A stretch of 24,892 nt of DNA from Phoronis australis (GCA_002633005.1 NMRA01000174.1:504898-529789); one strand, 5' to 3'; counted from the first letter of the stretch, positions 10,007 through 20,011 are shown. Notes: generated from the letters alone by a model not told the origin. A program made the numbers and translations.

Positions 10007-10530
10007 TTGAAGCAGTTTGATTTTATGTTAAAAAAGTATAAATTGGACACAAGTTTTGACAAAATTGATTCAATTAAAAGTTGCTTCATAAGTTTAGTAC
10101 CGGTGATGTACTCTGTTACTAATAATTGGACTAAATATCAATTTTACTGTATTATCAAAACGGAACTACAGTCTGAAAAAAACACTCGATCGTTTTTGAT
10201 GCTCACTGCACAACATTGAAACGACGACACGAAGGTTTAACCAGAGATGAAAGAACTTTTGTGAAATATGCAATAGTGGTCAAATTGAAAACGAAATTCT
10301 TTTTATGTGTCAATGCCCTGTCTTTGGTGATGTGCGCCGAAATTTGCTTACGAATATGACAGATGATACCAGAGTGGTTAGATTAATTCAAAGCCAAGAT
10401 CTTTGTGAACTAAAAAGTCTGGTGTTATATATTTCAAGAGCAATAGTGCTGAGAGCTGAACTTTTATTATTGTAAAGTTGTAATATAAACTATTATGAGG
10501 CCAAGGCCTACATACAATAAACATTTCTGA
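10007..10530 (+). mobile_element. Decayed 3' end of a non-LTR retrotransposon (LINE)
   Basis: The frame 10260-10475 encodes CEICNSGQIENEI, then CQCPVFGDVRRN, and ends at LRAELLLL-stop. This is the C-x2-C...C zinc-finger-like tail found after reverse transcriptase in many LINE ORF2 proteins. The usual His before the last Cys is replaced by a hydrophobic residue. Upstream, CSLHNIE (frame of 10200) and EGLTRDERTF (10231-10260) are the expected preceding blocks but in different frames, so at least two frameshifts have broken the ORF. A short tail with AATAAA (about 10516) follows. The reverse transcriptase domain itself is absent, so this is a 5'-truncated relic. The clade cannot be told. Confidence 0.7.
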
Positions 10531-10736
10531 TTTCTTAGTATCCGAATACGTTAGAAGAGTATTTTTTAAAATTAGAATGCTCTACGTGTCACATTTGTTG
10601 GATTTGATGAAACTGAAGTGTACAAGTCTATATGAACTAAAACTGAATGTGACCTGTTTTCCAAAGATTCATAAAAGATACACTTCTGTTGTACTAGTAC
10701 TACTACTTTTGCATATTACGGAGTTTGGTACTGGGG

Positions 10737-11124
10737 TTTTCCGTAGATAAGCCCACCCGATGAAACGCCCATGAGCGTTTATTCGGAAAATAGTGCGAAT
10801 AAACGCCAATGAGCCTTTATTTGGTGTTACAACTTCTGGTGTCAAGTGTCCGGAAAATGTCCTTTTAAAAGCCCACCCCCAGTCAACGTTTTGTTTCAAA
10901 TTCAGTTTTATGGAGCATTTACATATAAAACCCAACAAGGTGTTGGCAAATTACGCATTTATTATCATACACAGTTTTAAGTTAAAAATGTCTAAGTCAG
11001 CAAAACTATGACCTTTACATGCCCTCCTTTTCCAAATAAGCGCCCGGGCGTTTATTTGGTTTTACTAAGACGCCTGCAAATTTTCATTTTCCAAATACAC
11101 GCCCATTGCCTTATCTACGGGAAA
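10737..11124. mobile_element. MITE-like element with TIRs and GGGCGTTTATTT palindromes
   Basis: The ends 10737-10751 (TTTTCCGTAGATAAG) and 11110-11124 (CTTATCTACGGGAAA) are inverted repeats with one mismatch. Inside are a perfect 11-bp inverted pair GCGTTTATTCG/CGAATAAACGC (10775-10785, 10796-10806) and a 28-bp palindrome with one mismatch (11032-11059) centred on GCGCCCGGGCG. No transposase ORF is present. The target duplication was not resolved. Confidence 0.65.
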
Positions 11125-11130
11125 TCTCGG

Positions 11131-11915
11131 TGGTATAAGTGTGATTTTTTAACAATATTACATTCGAGGCGCCTGTGGCTTAACTCAAACAGATTATAAA
11201 CCAAAATTGAATGATTTTCATAACTTTTATGTGCACAAACCCGGTGCTTTTCTTTTCATCCCGCCCAAATTATCACGAGGTGTTCGCATGTAAATATGGC
11301 AAAAAAAAATCTTCACACATTGCATTATCACACTTTGTCTTACGAAGAGAGCGCGTACACAAATGATCCATCGGAATAAAAGGATACTGCGGAATTGGTT
11401 AAAAAAATGAGCGGAAGGTCAAAAAATGCTTGAACCGATGATGTAAAAAGTGTCGAGGAAAGGAAAATAAGAATGTCATTTTCAATTCCATCAGTCCTGT
11501 GCAAGAAAACGTTCCGTAGAGCTAGTATCTTGTGAGAAAAGCAAGAACTCATAAGGCCTTGTAAAATTATGCGCCGACTTTTTTCGAGAGTATACGTTTG
11601 GGAGTTTACTGTACTATCTTAGCAAAACCCTGGCTGACTTGTCGGTAAGGCTGGAGTGTCGAATTCATTCACTGTTTCTTTTCCGTAACTGAAGCTGATG
11701 TCTTGCAGTTTGCTGAACGTAGCCCAGCTCTCGTCGTTTTAAGTTCTTCTGTTCTTTCCTGAATCAAACATTCAACCTGAATACCAGATATCCCTTTGCC
11801 GAATAGTACCCACCAGTAACATTACGCTGTATTCAACGGTTTGGTAACATAAACATTACGTCTCTAAATGGCAGAACAACCGGATCTCAATATCCAAATG
11901 GGTCTCTATAAACAC
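11131..11915. other. Non-coding flank downstream of small membrane gene 1
   Basis: This is the 3' side of the - strand gene at 11916-12134. I found no AATAAA on the - strand here. The small ORFs on both strands have no recognisable similarity. Nothing else is supported. Confidence 0.4.
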
Positions 11916-12134
11916 TTAGCACATGGGTTTTCCGGCAACCATGTTCTGAGCGCATGTGAGCGGAAGTTTCAGTCCCTGCTCTAATAAGCTAACCAATCCG
12001 TTAAGGCAATCACAACACGCTGTGAAGGGACTGAGGATGATGAACCATATCGCGCAGAAAAACGCGATCGGGAAGGCGAAGATCAACAGGACTAAAAACC
12101 ACAGGATACTCCAACAAAATCCACAGTTAGCCAT
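11916..12134 (-). CDS. Uncharacterised 72-aa Cys-rich membrane protein, copy 1
   Basis: The product begins MANCGFCWSILWF and ends KLPLTCAQNMVAGKPMC. Residues 6-37 are strongly hydrophobic (one long or two short membrane segments with Pro22 in the middle). They are followed by a CCDC cluster at 40-43 and an amphipathic C-terminal tail with Cys61 and a terminal Cys72. I do not recognise the family and assign no function. The juxtamembrane cysteines could be acylated or disulfide-linked. Evidence that it is real: a paralogue 8.9 kb away has the same length and 58 of 72 identical residues, with mostly conservative changes. An acceptor (CATTTGCAG ending at 12152) lies 17 nt before the ATG, so a 5' UTR intron is likely. 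The Met was chosen because the paralogue aligns from the same Met and has an in-frame stop just upstream of it. Confidence 0.8.
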   Translation of the reverse strand: MANCGFCWSILWFLVLLIFAFPIAFFCAIWFIILSPFTACCDCLNGLVSLLEQGLKLPLTCAQNMVAGKPMC

Positions 12135-12151
12135 ATTTCGTATTGGTTTAC
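12135..12151 (-). other. 5' UTR part of gene 1 coding exon; acceptor also matches a donor
   Basis: On the - strand, ACATTTGCAG|GTAAAC precedes the ATG. The pyrimidine-rich upstream sequence fits an acceptor, and the CAG|GTAAAC itself also fits a donor. The same arrangement is at the paralogue. Confidence 0.5.
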
Positions 12152-12225
12152 CTGCAAATGTAATAAATGTACAGAGTTAACGGAATTTGCCGGTAGGCCT
12201 GTTTGACTAGCTAAAATAAATACAA

Positions 12226-12461
12226 AAATCGAATTAGGCCTTTTATTCTCATAAAATTGGCCCCTAATATTCCCTACCGTGGCAGGATTCCTTCACCAAC
12301 TCACGCCAATCCCAATGAACTCTGAAGCGTTTTCTTGAGTCGCTAATGGCTTCGATAGAGTTCGATCAATTCTATGTTCTTGTTGGTAACGGAAATAAAA
12401 TCCTATCACGATAAGAAATGTTGAGACTGATTTTATGACAGTAAAAGGCCTAATTCGATTT
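12226..12461. mobile_element. MITE, copy A (AAATCGAATTAGGCC TIRs)
   Basis: The left end AAATCGAATTAGGCCTTTTA is mirrored perfectly at the right end, 12442-12461. The inverted similarity extends inward with mismatches to about 35 bp, through TCATAAAAT. The element is 236 bp with no ORF. The same structure and internal sequence (CTGAAGCGTTTTCTTGAGTC, TGTTCTTGTTGGTAA) recur at 19767-20011 in the same orientation, which defines a family. Confidence 0.82.
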
Positions 12462-12714
12462 CTGTTTTAACCAGCTAAGTAAACAGGGTGAAATACAGCT
12501 TTGAAGATCCTATTCACGTTCATATAATTCTATACATGCATGCCATTCGTATCGAGGATAAATCGCTGATTCACGAACAAAAAGTCATATGCAGTCCTGA
12601 ATATACAATGTGGTTCCTACTTGTTAGAAATAGTGAGGTGATGTAGTTTGTCGTCAGGCATTTATGGGTTGTTGTATGATGCCTTACTGAAATCAATTGA
12701 AGTGCCTGATTTGC

Positions 12715-12902
12715 ATACATATATTACATGCATGCATACATCCCATGCATACATGTATACATACATACATGCATACATACATCATTAGATACAAACATAC
12801 ATACTTACATACATACTTACATACATACATATGCTTGTGCATCCGCACACACACACACACGCACACGCACACGCACACACAAACACACACACACACACAC
12901 AT
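12715..12902. repeat. Microsatellite: (CATA)n then (CA)n
   Basis: Imperfect CATA/CATG tetranucleotide repeats run to about 12832, followed by CA dinucleotides with CGCA interruptions to 12902. The overlapping open frames of His/Thr or Cys/Val repeats are artefacts. Confidence 0.95.
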
Positions 12903-13452
12903 TGTATAGTGTGTTCCAAAAATGTTCAAAAAATACTCGGTGAAATATGAACACCAGAAAATTGTTTCAGCCTACTAGGAACTAATCATCTTGAATTATA
13001 GGAATCCAAAAGTTAAGGAAACTGTCACAGTTGACTGTACACTGAAGTGTATTTTTTTCAAACTCCACAGCTAACTCTCTTACAAACTTCACATATTCAC
13101 CAGAACAAACACAACCAACTGCTGCATTCTCCTTCAAATCGAACATAATGTGCAGCGCAGAAAATCGGTCCTTTCATTGTTCTCCGCCTGGAGGTGAAGC
13201 TGCGCAACTGATTGCGTTTGGTGACAACTCGAAACTTTTTGTTCTCAGCTGCGGCACTTTTTTCGAACGTCTATGTTATTTTTTTGTCTTTTCCTTTATA
13301 TTAATGGCGTGGCCATAAACTGTTATATTTTTAACTAAAAAAATGAGACGGCATTTTTGTCATTTGCATAAATAAAATATTTCGATTTGAGCACAAGTTT
13401 TCCGGTCGGTCACGCGAGAGAAAATGAATTTGATTTATGTTTTAATTTCAAT
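12903..13452. other. Intergenic stretch, nothing recognised
   Basis: AT-rich sequence between the microsatellite and the TTAA element. No ORF with family similarity, no RNA gene and no clear repeat structure was seen. Confidence 0.4.
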
Positions 13453-13456
13453 TTAA

Positions 13457-14140
13457 GGTAGGTGTATACACTGATCAAATCTCCAGGTTCCTAACTAAAA
13501 TGAGTAAAAAGGGAGTTTTAACTAGTTAGGCATGATTCTGAAAGTGACAAAAATCGAAAAAAAAAATGTTTTTTTGTAGTTCGTTTTTTTTAAAAATCGT
13601 ATTTTTTAATTTTCAACAAATCCAATTTTACCTCGATTTTTTTTTCAAAATGCATAGGGATCATCATCAACTATTTCCTTACGCAATATTCTACTTATCC
13701 ATACCAAATATATGTACAAAATCATTATGATCTTGATTTTGTGGCATTTTTTGTGTGTGAGTTGGGGCAAGCACGCCACTTTTTGTCATTTGGTCACTTT
13801 CCCTCTAATAACTAAAAATCTGGTCCATTTATCAAAAAACCCTGGCACGCGATTTTACTTCAGTCCAAGAGGATTTCAAATTTGCAACTTTCGTTAAAAT
13901 TGACCCACGTGTTGTGGAAAAATAGGCCCNAGCTCCGCCCCAGTTGTCAATCACTGAGCTGGTGAGCACTCAAGCCATATGACTTACTGAGGTTTGGTCA
14001 AATATAGCTAAAAAAACAACTTTGGATTTTCAGAATGATTTTATTTTTCTTCAGTATACTGTGCATCAAGAATTAAAGATTAGGATGATATGAAAATGTA
14101 AAAAACAGTCAAAATTAATTTTTTTGTGTATCCACCTACC
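13457..14140. mobile_element. TTAA-flanked non-autonomous DNA transposon
   Basis: TTAA at 13453-13456 and TTAA at 14141-14144 bracket ends that are inverted repeats: GGTAGGTGTATACAC on the left and GTGTATCCACCTACC on the right, one mismatch. A TTAA target duplication is typical of piggyBac and Kolobok superfamilies. The 684-bp interior is very AT-rich, has no transposase-like frame and holds one N at 13930, so it must be moved in trans. The superfamily is inferred from the target site only. Confidence 0.72.
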
Positions 14141-14144
14141 TTAA

Positions 14145-14601
14145 GTGTCAGTTTTTCTCAATCTCAGACATTATTTCTAACCTGAATAAGGTACAAGTTG
14201 GGGCCAAATAGATAAAGGGTCATTTTGGACAGAGAATATTCTGGAAATTATCGAGCGAGCTGTCAAAATTCAAATATCTATCAGTGTCTTTCAACAACCT
14301 CTAATTTAAGTTCAGACGTGTTGTGTATGTCTCCACGTAAAGTACGCATTCTTGTGAGTGTGACACTTGCCCTATTGAAAGATGATTACTAATATTTCAT
14401 CCGTTTAAATTTATTCTGAAAGAACTAGGTCAACCCAACTCGTTTCCATGGCTTAGCCATCGAGTCAAATGCTGGCTGATGTAATGGGATCTTGTCATAA
14501 AGTTTGCTTCATAAAAATGACCTGTCCAAGAGATTTAAATGAAAGTGATATTTGACGCATACGTCGGTACACCTATTGGTTTCCGGGAAAACACTTACTT
14601 C
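14145..14601. other. Intergenic stretch, nothing recognised
   Basis: No gene, RNA or repeat is supported here. Confidence 0.4.
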
Positions 14602-14693
14602 CATTTCTAACGAGGATAATAGTTTCATTTCTAACGAGGATAATAGTTACCAGCAGCAGCAGCGGCAGCGGCAGCAGCAGCAGCAGCAGCAGC
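14602..14693 (+). repeat. 24-bp direct repeat followed by a CAG/CGG tract
   Basis: CATTTCTAACGAGGATAATA-type units at 14602-14625 and 14626-14649 are adjacent and near-identical. They run straight into a CAG repeat interrupted by two CGG-type units (14651-14693). The open frame through it reads poly-Gln, but it is short and has no splice support. Confidence 0.85.
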
Positions 14694-15792
14694 AAAATGT
14701 CTCCCTATGTAAGAAATGCATATCCAGGAGGCGTACTGAGAAAGTTGACATTTGAGGAACTGTGTGACTTGGGCAGATTACAAAGGCACGTCGATTTAAA
14801 TGTAATCCCGTCCCCTTACTAGTCACCACAAAAATGTAACCATCTCATACAGTCTTATTTGCACGTGAAGGATTTCTTAATATGCCCTGGCTCAGTTCGC
14901 TATACTGTGGGAAGCGTAAGTAGTTTTACTCAAAAAGTGGTTTCATTTAATTTCCCTGTTAGAGTGATTTATTCCTAAAACAAACATGCCATTGTACAGT
15001 TTAGTTGTATGTCGAATGCAAACTGTTCTTCAAATTAACCGAATAATTGATTTTCCACATGCAGAAATGAGGCACATCCCACCTGGACAAAGTCTGTGAT
15101 AGTTAGACCTGGTTATTGCACCGAGTTTGTCACTGGCAGGCACTTCGTATACACCGATTTCTGTGTCCTGACGATAACCATGAGAAGAATTACCCAAATT
15201 ACCACGAAAACTGCTTTGAAAGAATTTCACCAGATCAACAAAACTTATAGACTATTACACATCTTACGTAAAAAATCCTTTGTTTCAAGCAACTCATTGA
15301 GTATATGTACTGAGACATATTGTAGACTTTTTGGGCTTACGGTCGCAAACAGGAACAGAGACTGTGCACTGCCAAATACCACAGTAGGCCTACTTTGCAC
15401 ATGCAACTCTCCGACATTGAATCGAATGGAGTTCACTCATTGAAGAAAACACCCAGCTACGCTCCTGGATGAACATTTGTACCTTCTTAGCAGCCAGAGT
15501 CAAAACAGGTTCATAAAGTAGCTAGGATACGCCCTCATCGTTTTTAGTCTACATGCGGGTATTTGTGAATCAGTGGAGGTGTGCCATTGGAAAAATGACG
15601 ATTCCGCATTCAAACATTCACGCCACAATCAGATGATAACCGGAGCATAAGCCGAGACGGAGAAGTTCTCTCCGAAAAAATGATTGGAAGAAATATTTAA
15701 TTTAAGCCTACCGTATTTTATTTAGCAGCAAGGCGGTGTCTCAAAAATCATGCACAAGTACCATATACAACGTCGAAGGTGAATAATCTTAC
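14694..15792. other. Intergenic or intronic stretch, no supported gene
   Basis: If 15793-15909 is a 5' exon of gene 1, this lies in its first intron. Overlapping ORFs on both strands at 15030-15443 lack family similarity. Nothing else is recognised. Confidence 0.4.
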
Positions 15793-15909
15793 CTGAGTTG
15801 TAACTGTTGGAACTACGATCAGTGCGCAGTAAGTGGGTGTGCCAGCCAAAATGCAAGAGGAATTTATACGACGGTCTGCAAGCTCTAGACAGTACAGATG
15901 ATGGACGAT
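15793..15909 (-). other. Candidate exon, possibly 5' UTR exon of small membrane gene 1
   Basis: On the - strand, a strong acceptor (TTTTTTGTTTTCCCTGTAG ending at 15910) and a strong donor (CAG|GTAAGA at 15793/15792) bracket 117 nt. The size, strand and position 3.6 kb upstream of the acceptor at 12152 fit a 5' exon of that gene. A continuous frame crosses it and could join in phase to the ATG of gene 1. However, the paralogue has a stop at that point, so I favour untranslated sequence. No protein similarity was recognised. Confidence 0.4.
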
Positions 15910-16678
15910 CTACAGGGAAAACAAAAAATTGACTAACGTTTTGTCTGTTTTGAGTTGCAATCACTTCATTTATTTGTTTTGCACTTGTATTGATATTAGC
16001 TTTCAAAACTATTAAACGTATTGTACACTGACGTTTTTGACGCGCGCAAATTTTCAAACCACACGCCGACGGGGATGTGTGAAAGCTTAGAATTTCAGTT
16101 ACAGTATAATCGTTTCGTTCCACGCTGTATTTGTTTCTCCGGTAACAGAAATACTGTAAATCAATGTCGAAAACGCATAGGTCAGTGTGGCGTGACACCG
16201 CGAGAACGTTGCTGAACTGGTTTAAGGGTCAATGTCGGCTTCGCGGTAATGAACGTCAGTGTTTGAAGGAAATCTTGTGAACTAGTTTTTGAATAAGACG
16301 TCCCACAGAAAATACCGGAATATATGGGGAAAGTGGGAATTCCCAAACGATTTTCCATGTCATTTTAGAATCCCAATATCAGCCGGCAGCAAATAGTAAC
16401 AACTTTTTTCTGTAACATGGCCATTACTGAGACCGCCAGGACTTCAGTACAGGATAAGTTATAATAGTTGCTAGCAGGGACTGGGGTGACCCTGTCTCAG
16501 TTCTGACTTGTGATTCATTGTAAGAATGACTAAGTAACTTAACAACGATCGAAGGCTGACACTTCCAACAAGGGGGTTCTGCTTCATACACTCTTTCCAC
16601 GTGCAACGAGGGACAGTGCCTCTACGGAACGGGCATACGCGGGTCTCAACTATGTTCGGTAGGAAGACCACTAGCCTA
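15910..16678. other. Intergenic stretch, no supported gene
   Basis: A long - strand frame (to 16198) is probably an extension of the candidate exon through its intron. No repeat structure or RNA gene was recognised. Confidence 0.35.
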
Positions 16679-16895
16679 TNGGGTGCTTGCAGGGGCTCGT
16701 CGGGGGGTGAATAAACAATGCATAGGCTCTGAGCAATCTGAATGAAACCCGTTTATCGTTTTTTTTTTAGTCAACAGGTCCGCAACATTCGAGGCCTATG
16801 CGTCCCCACATTTTAGGCTGGGCGCGCGCATCTGCCGAAATTCTCGTTATTCCCGTGCCCTGCCCCCCCAACTCAAAATCCTGTATCCGCCCCTG
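16679..16895. repeat. Interspersed G-run/GTCC repeat, copy 1
   Basis: It shares with 24147-24217 and 24590-24672 the order T-run, AGTC or CAGC, AGGTCCGC, then TTTTAGGCTGG, then GCGCGCAT. The right end, TGTATCCGCCCCTG, resembles the reverse complement of the sequence beginning at 24869 (CAGTGGCGGATC), suggesting one family with inverted ends. An N is at 16680. No ORF. Confidence 0.6.
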
Positions 16896-17036
16896 ATTTT
16901 TACATCAGCATGGCCGAAAATAACCATGAACTCTTATACGACTTCTGTTTAGTCGAACAAGTCAGAAGTTGGAACAACAAGAGGCCTTGGAGTTGTTATT
17001 TTACCAGAAAAGTATATACATGGTACAAAACGAGCA

Positions 17037-17108
17037 CTCCGTGGCGGGGAATCGAACCCCGGTCTCCCGCGTGACAGGCGGGGATACTCACCACTATACT
17101 ACCACGGA
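17037..17108 (-). tRNA. tRNA-Asp (anticodon GUC)
   Basis: The 72-nt cloverleaf reads from 17108 down to 17037. The acceptor stem TCCGTGG pairs perfectly with CCACGGA, with discriminator G. The D arm is GTATAGTGGTGAGTAT. The anticodon stem CCCGC/GCGGG holds loop CTGTCAC with GTC (complement at 17073-17075). The T arm is CCGGGGTTCGATTCCCCG-like. There is no intron. A T4 Pol III terminator follows (complement 17027-17030). It delivers Asp in cytoplasmic translation. The internal A and B boxes are intact, so it looks functional rather than a SINE remnant. Confidence 0.97.
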
Positions 17109-19023
17109 TGACTGTTCGTGCTGGATAAAAGTAATTTGTTTACATATGTTGAAGGCGATTACCACACTTGTCTTCCCTGTCGGAAGGGGATCATTGTGAT
17201 TGAAAGCCTATAACAACAACATCTGTTTGCCGTCCACGGGCGTACCTAAGAGCGCGTCCCTTTCAACCACTCCTATGAAAGAGGCGAAGAAAGCATCCTC
17301 CACCGAAATTAAACCCAGTACACAAAACTACAACTTTAAGTGTTCAAAGATATGTTGGAACATTTGTACATGATCCAGTGGAATCGGCATAGATACTCGT
17401 TATCTAGTCTATGGTGGAATATCCTCTCTCTCTCTCGCTGTTTCAGGCAGATGTAAATACGGTAGTTACGCGCTATTACCGAGTGAAATTGACTTTGATG
17501 AATAACAAGACGATATACACCCTAAAACAGGGTGAAGGTGGCAGATTTCGATCTTTTTTGTTCTATTGTTATTTTGTAGTTGTGTAACAGAAGGACTAAC
17601 GAAATTAATAGTTCTGTTTGGGATTTCTTATTTTTCAGGGTTGATTTAACGGTTTTTGTAACCTGTCAACTTTGTTTCCAACTAGAAAGCGGGGACGGAA
17701 ATTTGGCACTGCAATCTTAAAGATGTCACTAGTACAAGCTCCTAACTAACAACAGTGCTATTTCAGGAGCATCATCTAAGCTAAACAAAGTGCAGTTACA
17801 CTTCATTGACAACCGACAAAGAAATCCGCATGTAGGTGACCTTTGCACTAATGACGTACTTTGGGGCTCACACAGCCCGCGTCATAGTCATGAAGTGTTA
17901 TTTGGAGTCAAGCATCAAGTAGTCGACCGAAAAAGTACAACTAACGCCCTGTTACAAGCGGCATTTTTTCCAACATGTGCCTCATGGCCGTAGCACGACT
18001 ACATTGAGTAAAATCCATTTTTGTCAACTTCACCACGCATGCCATGATCTTCACCCCATTTTACGGTATATAATCAGATGTTTAGCCACCGTGAATGGAA
18101 CATTTTAGGACGTGAAATTTGGGGCGCAGGTAGTCACTCAGAAACCTGCGTCAACGTTACGGTTGGCACAAAGATAATGGCATGCTAGGCCTGAGCTTTA
18201 CATTCCATTAAAAAATGTGTCATCAAAGAATGTGGGTAACGGGTGACTGTGATTGAAAAGGTGCTAAAAAATCTAGCTTTTAGTGCTTGGATTTCAGATG
18301 CCCCGAGGGGAATGGGCGGCTCAATTTTCGAAAGGAAACTGTCCGCGTAATGGCATGCCGCTGGTGCTCATTGGTCGTATCCAGGGGAGGAGTCTTGAGC
18401 TCTCTAGCCCCCTCCCCCAAGCCGCCTATGGTGAAGTTGTTGTAGGCCTACATGATGATGACATTTGTTAAACTTGTAAAAGGCGGCTATCAGAGACAGA
18501 AACCAAATGATAGTTTAGCGCACTTACTATTGTGAAATTGGACTGAAATCACATGATAATCGTTTCTTTGTCAAAATAGGTCGTTATCGCTATACAAGTT
18601 GGCTTGTCACGTCACTGACTGCCGGGGCATTGCATCGAGCAATGACGAACGGTCAGCGTGGGTTTGCAATCCCAAAATCACTTCTCGAGTAAGTACGGAA
18701 CGCGGGTTTATTGCCGTTTTTTATAACAAAACTTTCATTAAAAGGGTTAAAAATAATCTCACTGAAAGGGTTAAAAACAATCAATCACGACTTTATTTCG
18801 CCGTGACGTTACTTCTCAAACCAGAAAACGACGGGTTTTTCATACAAACACGTAAGCGTACAACGCGCGACCAACAAGTGACCACGAAGGTATTACCGAG
18901 ACCAATGAGCTACACGCGAGTGTGTTTGATTTCCGAGTCAGCGCCATGTAGCCTACACCTGGGTACGCGTGTAGAAATTTCCGAATCTGCAAAATGACAG
19001 TTACGCCATTAACGTATGTTATA
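17109..19023. other. Intergenic stretch, no supported gene
   Basis: It contains a short CT run near 17424. At about 18740-18785 there are two near-copies of AAAGGGTTAAAAA. Several ORFs up to 132 codons (18599-18997) lack family similarity or splice support. A TAGGCCTA-type palindrome occurs at about 18441. Confidence 0.4.
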
Positions 19024-19088
19024 GAACAAACTGATCACATTCTATGAACAAACTGATCACATTCTATGAACAAATGATCACTCTTTCT
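19024..19088 (+). repeat. 22-bp tandem repeat, about 3 copies
   Basis: GAACAAACTGATCACATTCT-type units occupy 19024-19045 and 19046-19067 and are identical. A third, diverged copy starts at 19068. Each has a TGATCA palindrome. Confidence 0.9.
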
Positions 19089-19766
19089 AATGACAGAAAT
19101 TATTTCCCTCTCAGTTAACTTGTGCAGTGAGCATAGGCCTACGAAATGGTTAGGTCCATTGAAATTACTCCTCCAAAAGGTTGTTGTCCCAGGAACAAAC
19201 CCCCTACGACAGGATTAATTTTCATGGAGTCTCCCTGGGTCCGAGTCCATTCTCTCTGGCAAGAAAATATAACCGAGTGCCCCCAGACATGGACTGTGCA
19301 CTACGCGGTAAATAGTAATCCATTTACCGCCATGGTTTAAGTACATGCAAATTTTAAATACTGTTGACACGAACTAGTAATATAAACAGATGGTCTGAGG
19401 TGAATTAAAAAACACAAGAACAGTCACTGCAACTTTCATATCTTTCCGTCTGCTGACTAAATATCGAAAATTTCACCGAGAATTGTCATGGACTTTTGAA
19501 CCAACCCGTATATATCCGGCATTTGATTGCGAGAGGTCGATCGCTAGTAAACTGATGACGTTTCAGAACACGCTATCAACGGAATGTTTACTCATGTAGA
19601 GACAATTTGACCCCTTGAAGTATTTTTTCATGATGACAATAAACGCCCTGCATGTTAACGTCATATCAGAACACAAACACCCACGCTGTTGACTAATGGC
19701 GAGTAACTGAAGTAGTCCTACTAGTATACATTCAAAATTTCGTCTCGTTTATCCGCCCCGAAGACA
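19089..19766. other. Intergenic stretch, nothing recognised
   Basis: No gene, RNA or repeat structure is supported between the 22-bp tandem repeat and MITE copy B. Confidence 0.4.
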
Positions 19767-20011
19767 AAAATCGAAGTAGGGCTTATTACTGTCATAAAAT
19801 CGTATTAAATATATTCCTTACAGCCTTTCAAGTTACATGCGCATTTTCCGAAATCGTATTTTTGAGGCTGCCCATTCACAATAAAGTCTGAAGCGTTTTC
19901 TTGAGTCGCTGGTGATTTTGATGTTCTTGTTGGTAAAGGAAATAGGATTTTATCGTGGTAAGGAATACGGAGACCGATTTCACGAGAGTTTAAAAGGCCT
20001 AATTCGATTTT
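19767..20011. mobile_element. MITE, copy B (AAATCGAATTAGGCC TIRs)
   Basis: The left end AAAATCGAAGTAGGGCTTAT and the right end ATAAGG/TTAAAAGGCCTAATTCG-type sequence (to 20011) form imperfect inverted repeats. The core matches copy A at CTGAAGCGTTTTCTTGAGTC and TGTTCTTGTTGGTAA. It is 245 bp with no ORF. Its left TIR, including ACTGTCATAAAATC, matches the inverse of copy A's right end. Confidence 0.78.

Noticed and set aside
12693-12943. Frames of His/Thr/Tyr or Cys/Val repeats
   Set aside because: They translate the CATA/CA microsatellite on both strands.
14552-14755. Poly-Gln frame
   Set aside because: It is produced by the CAG tract and has no splice support or flanking similarity.
15722-16198. 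158-codon - strand ORF as a gene
   Set aside because: The composition outside 15793-15909 looks random, and strong splice sites inside it argue for a short exon instead.
16969-17199. 76-codon + strand ORF
   Set aside because: It runs antisense across the tRNA-Asp gene.
18599-18997. 132-codon + strand ORF
   Set aside because: It has no recognisable domain, no splice context, and sequence typical of random open frame.
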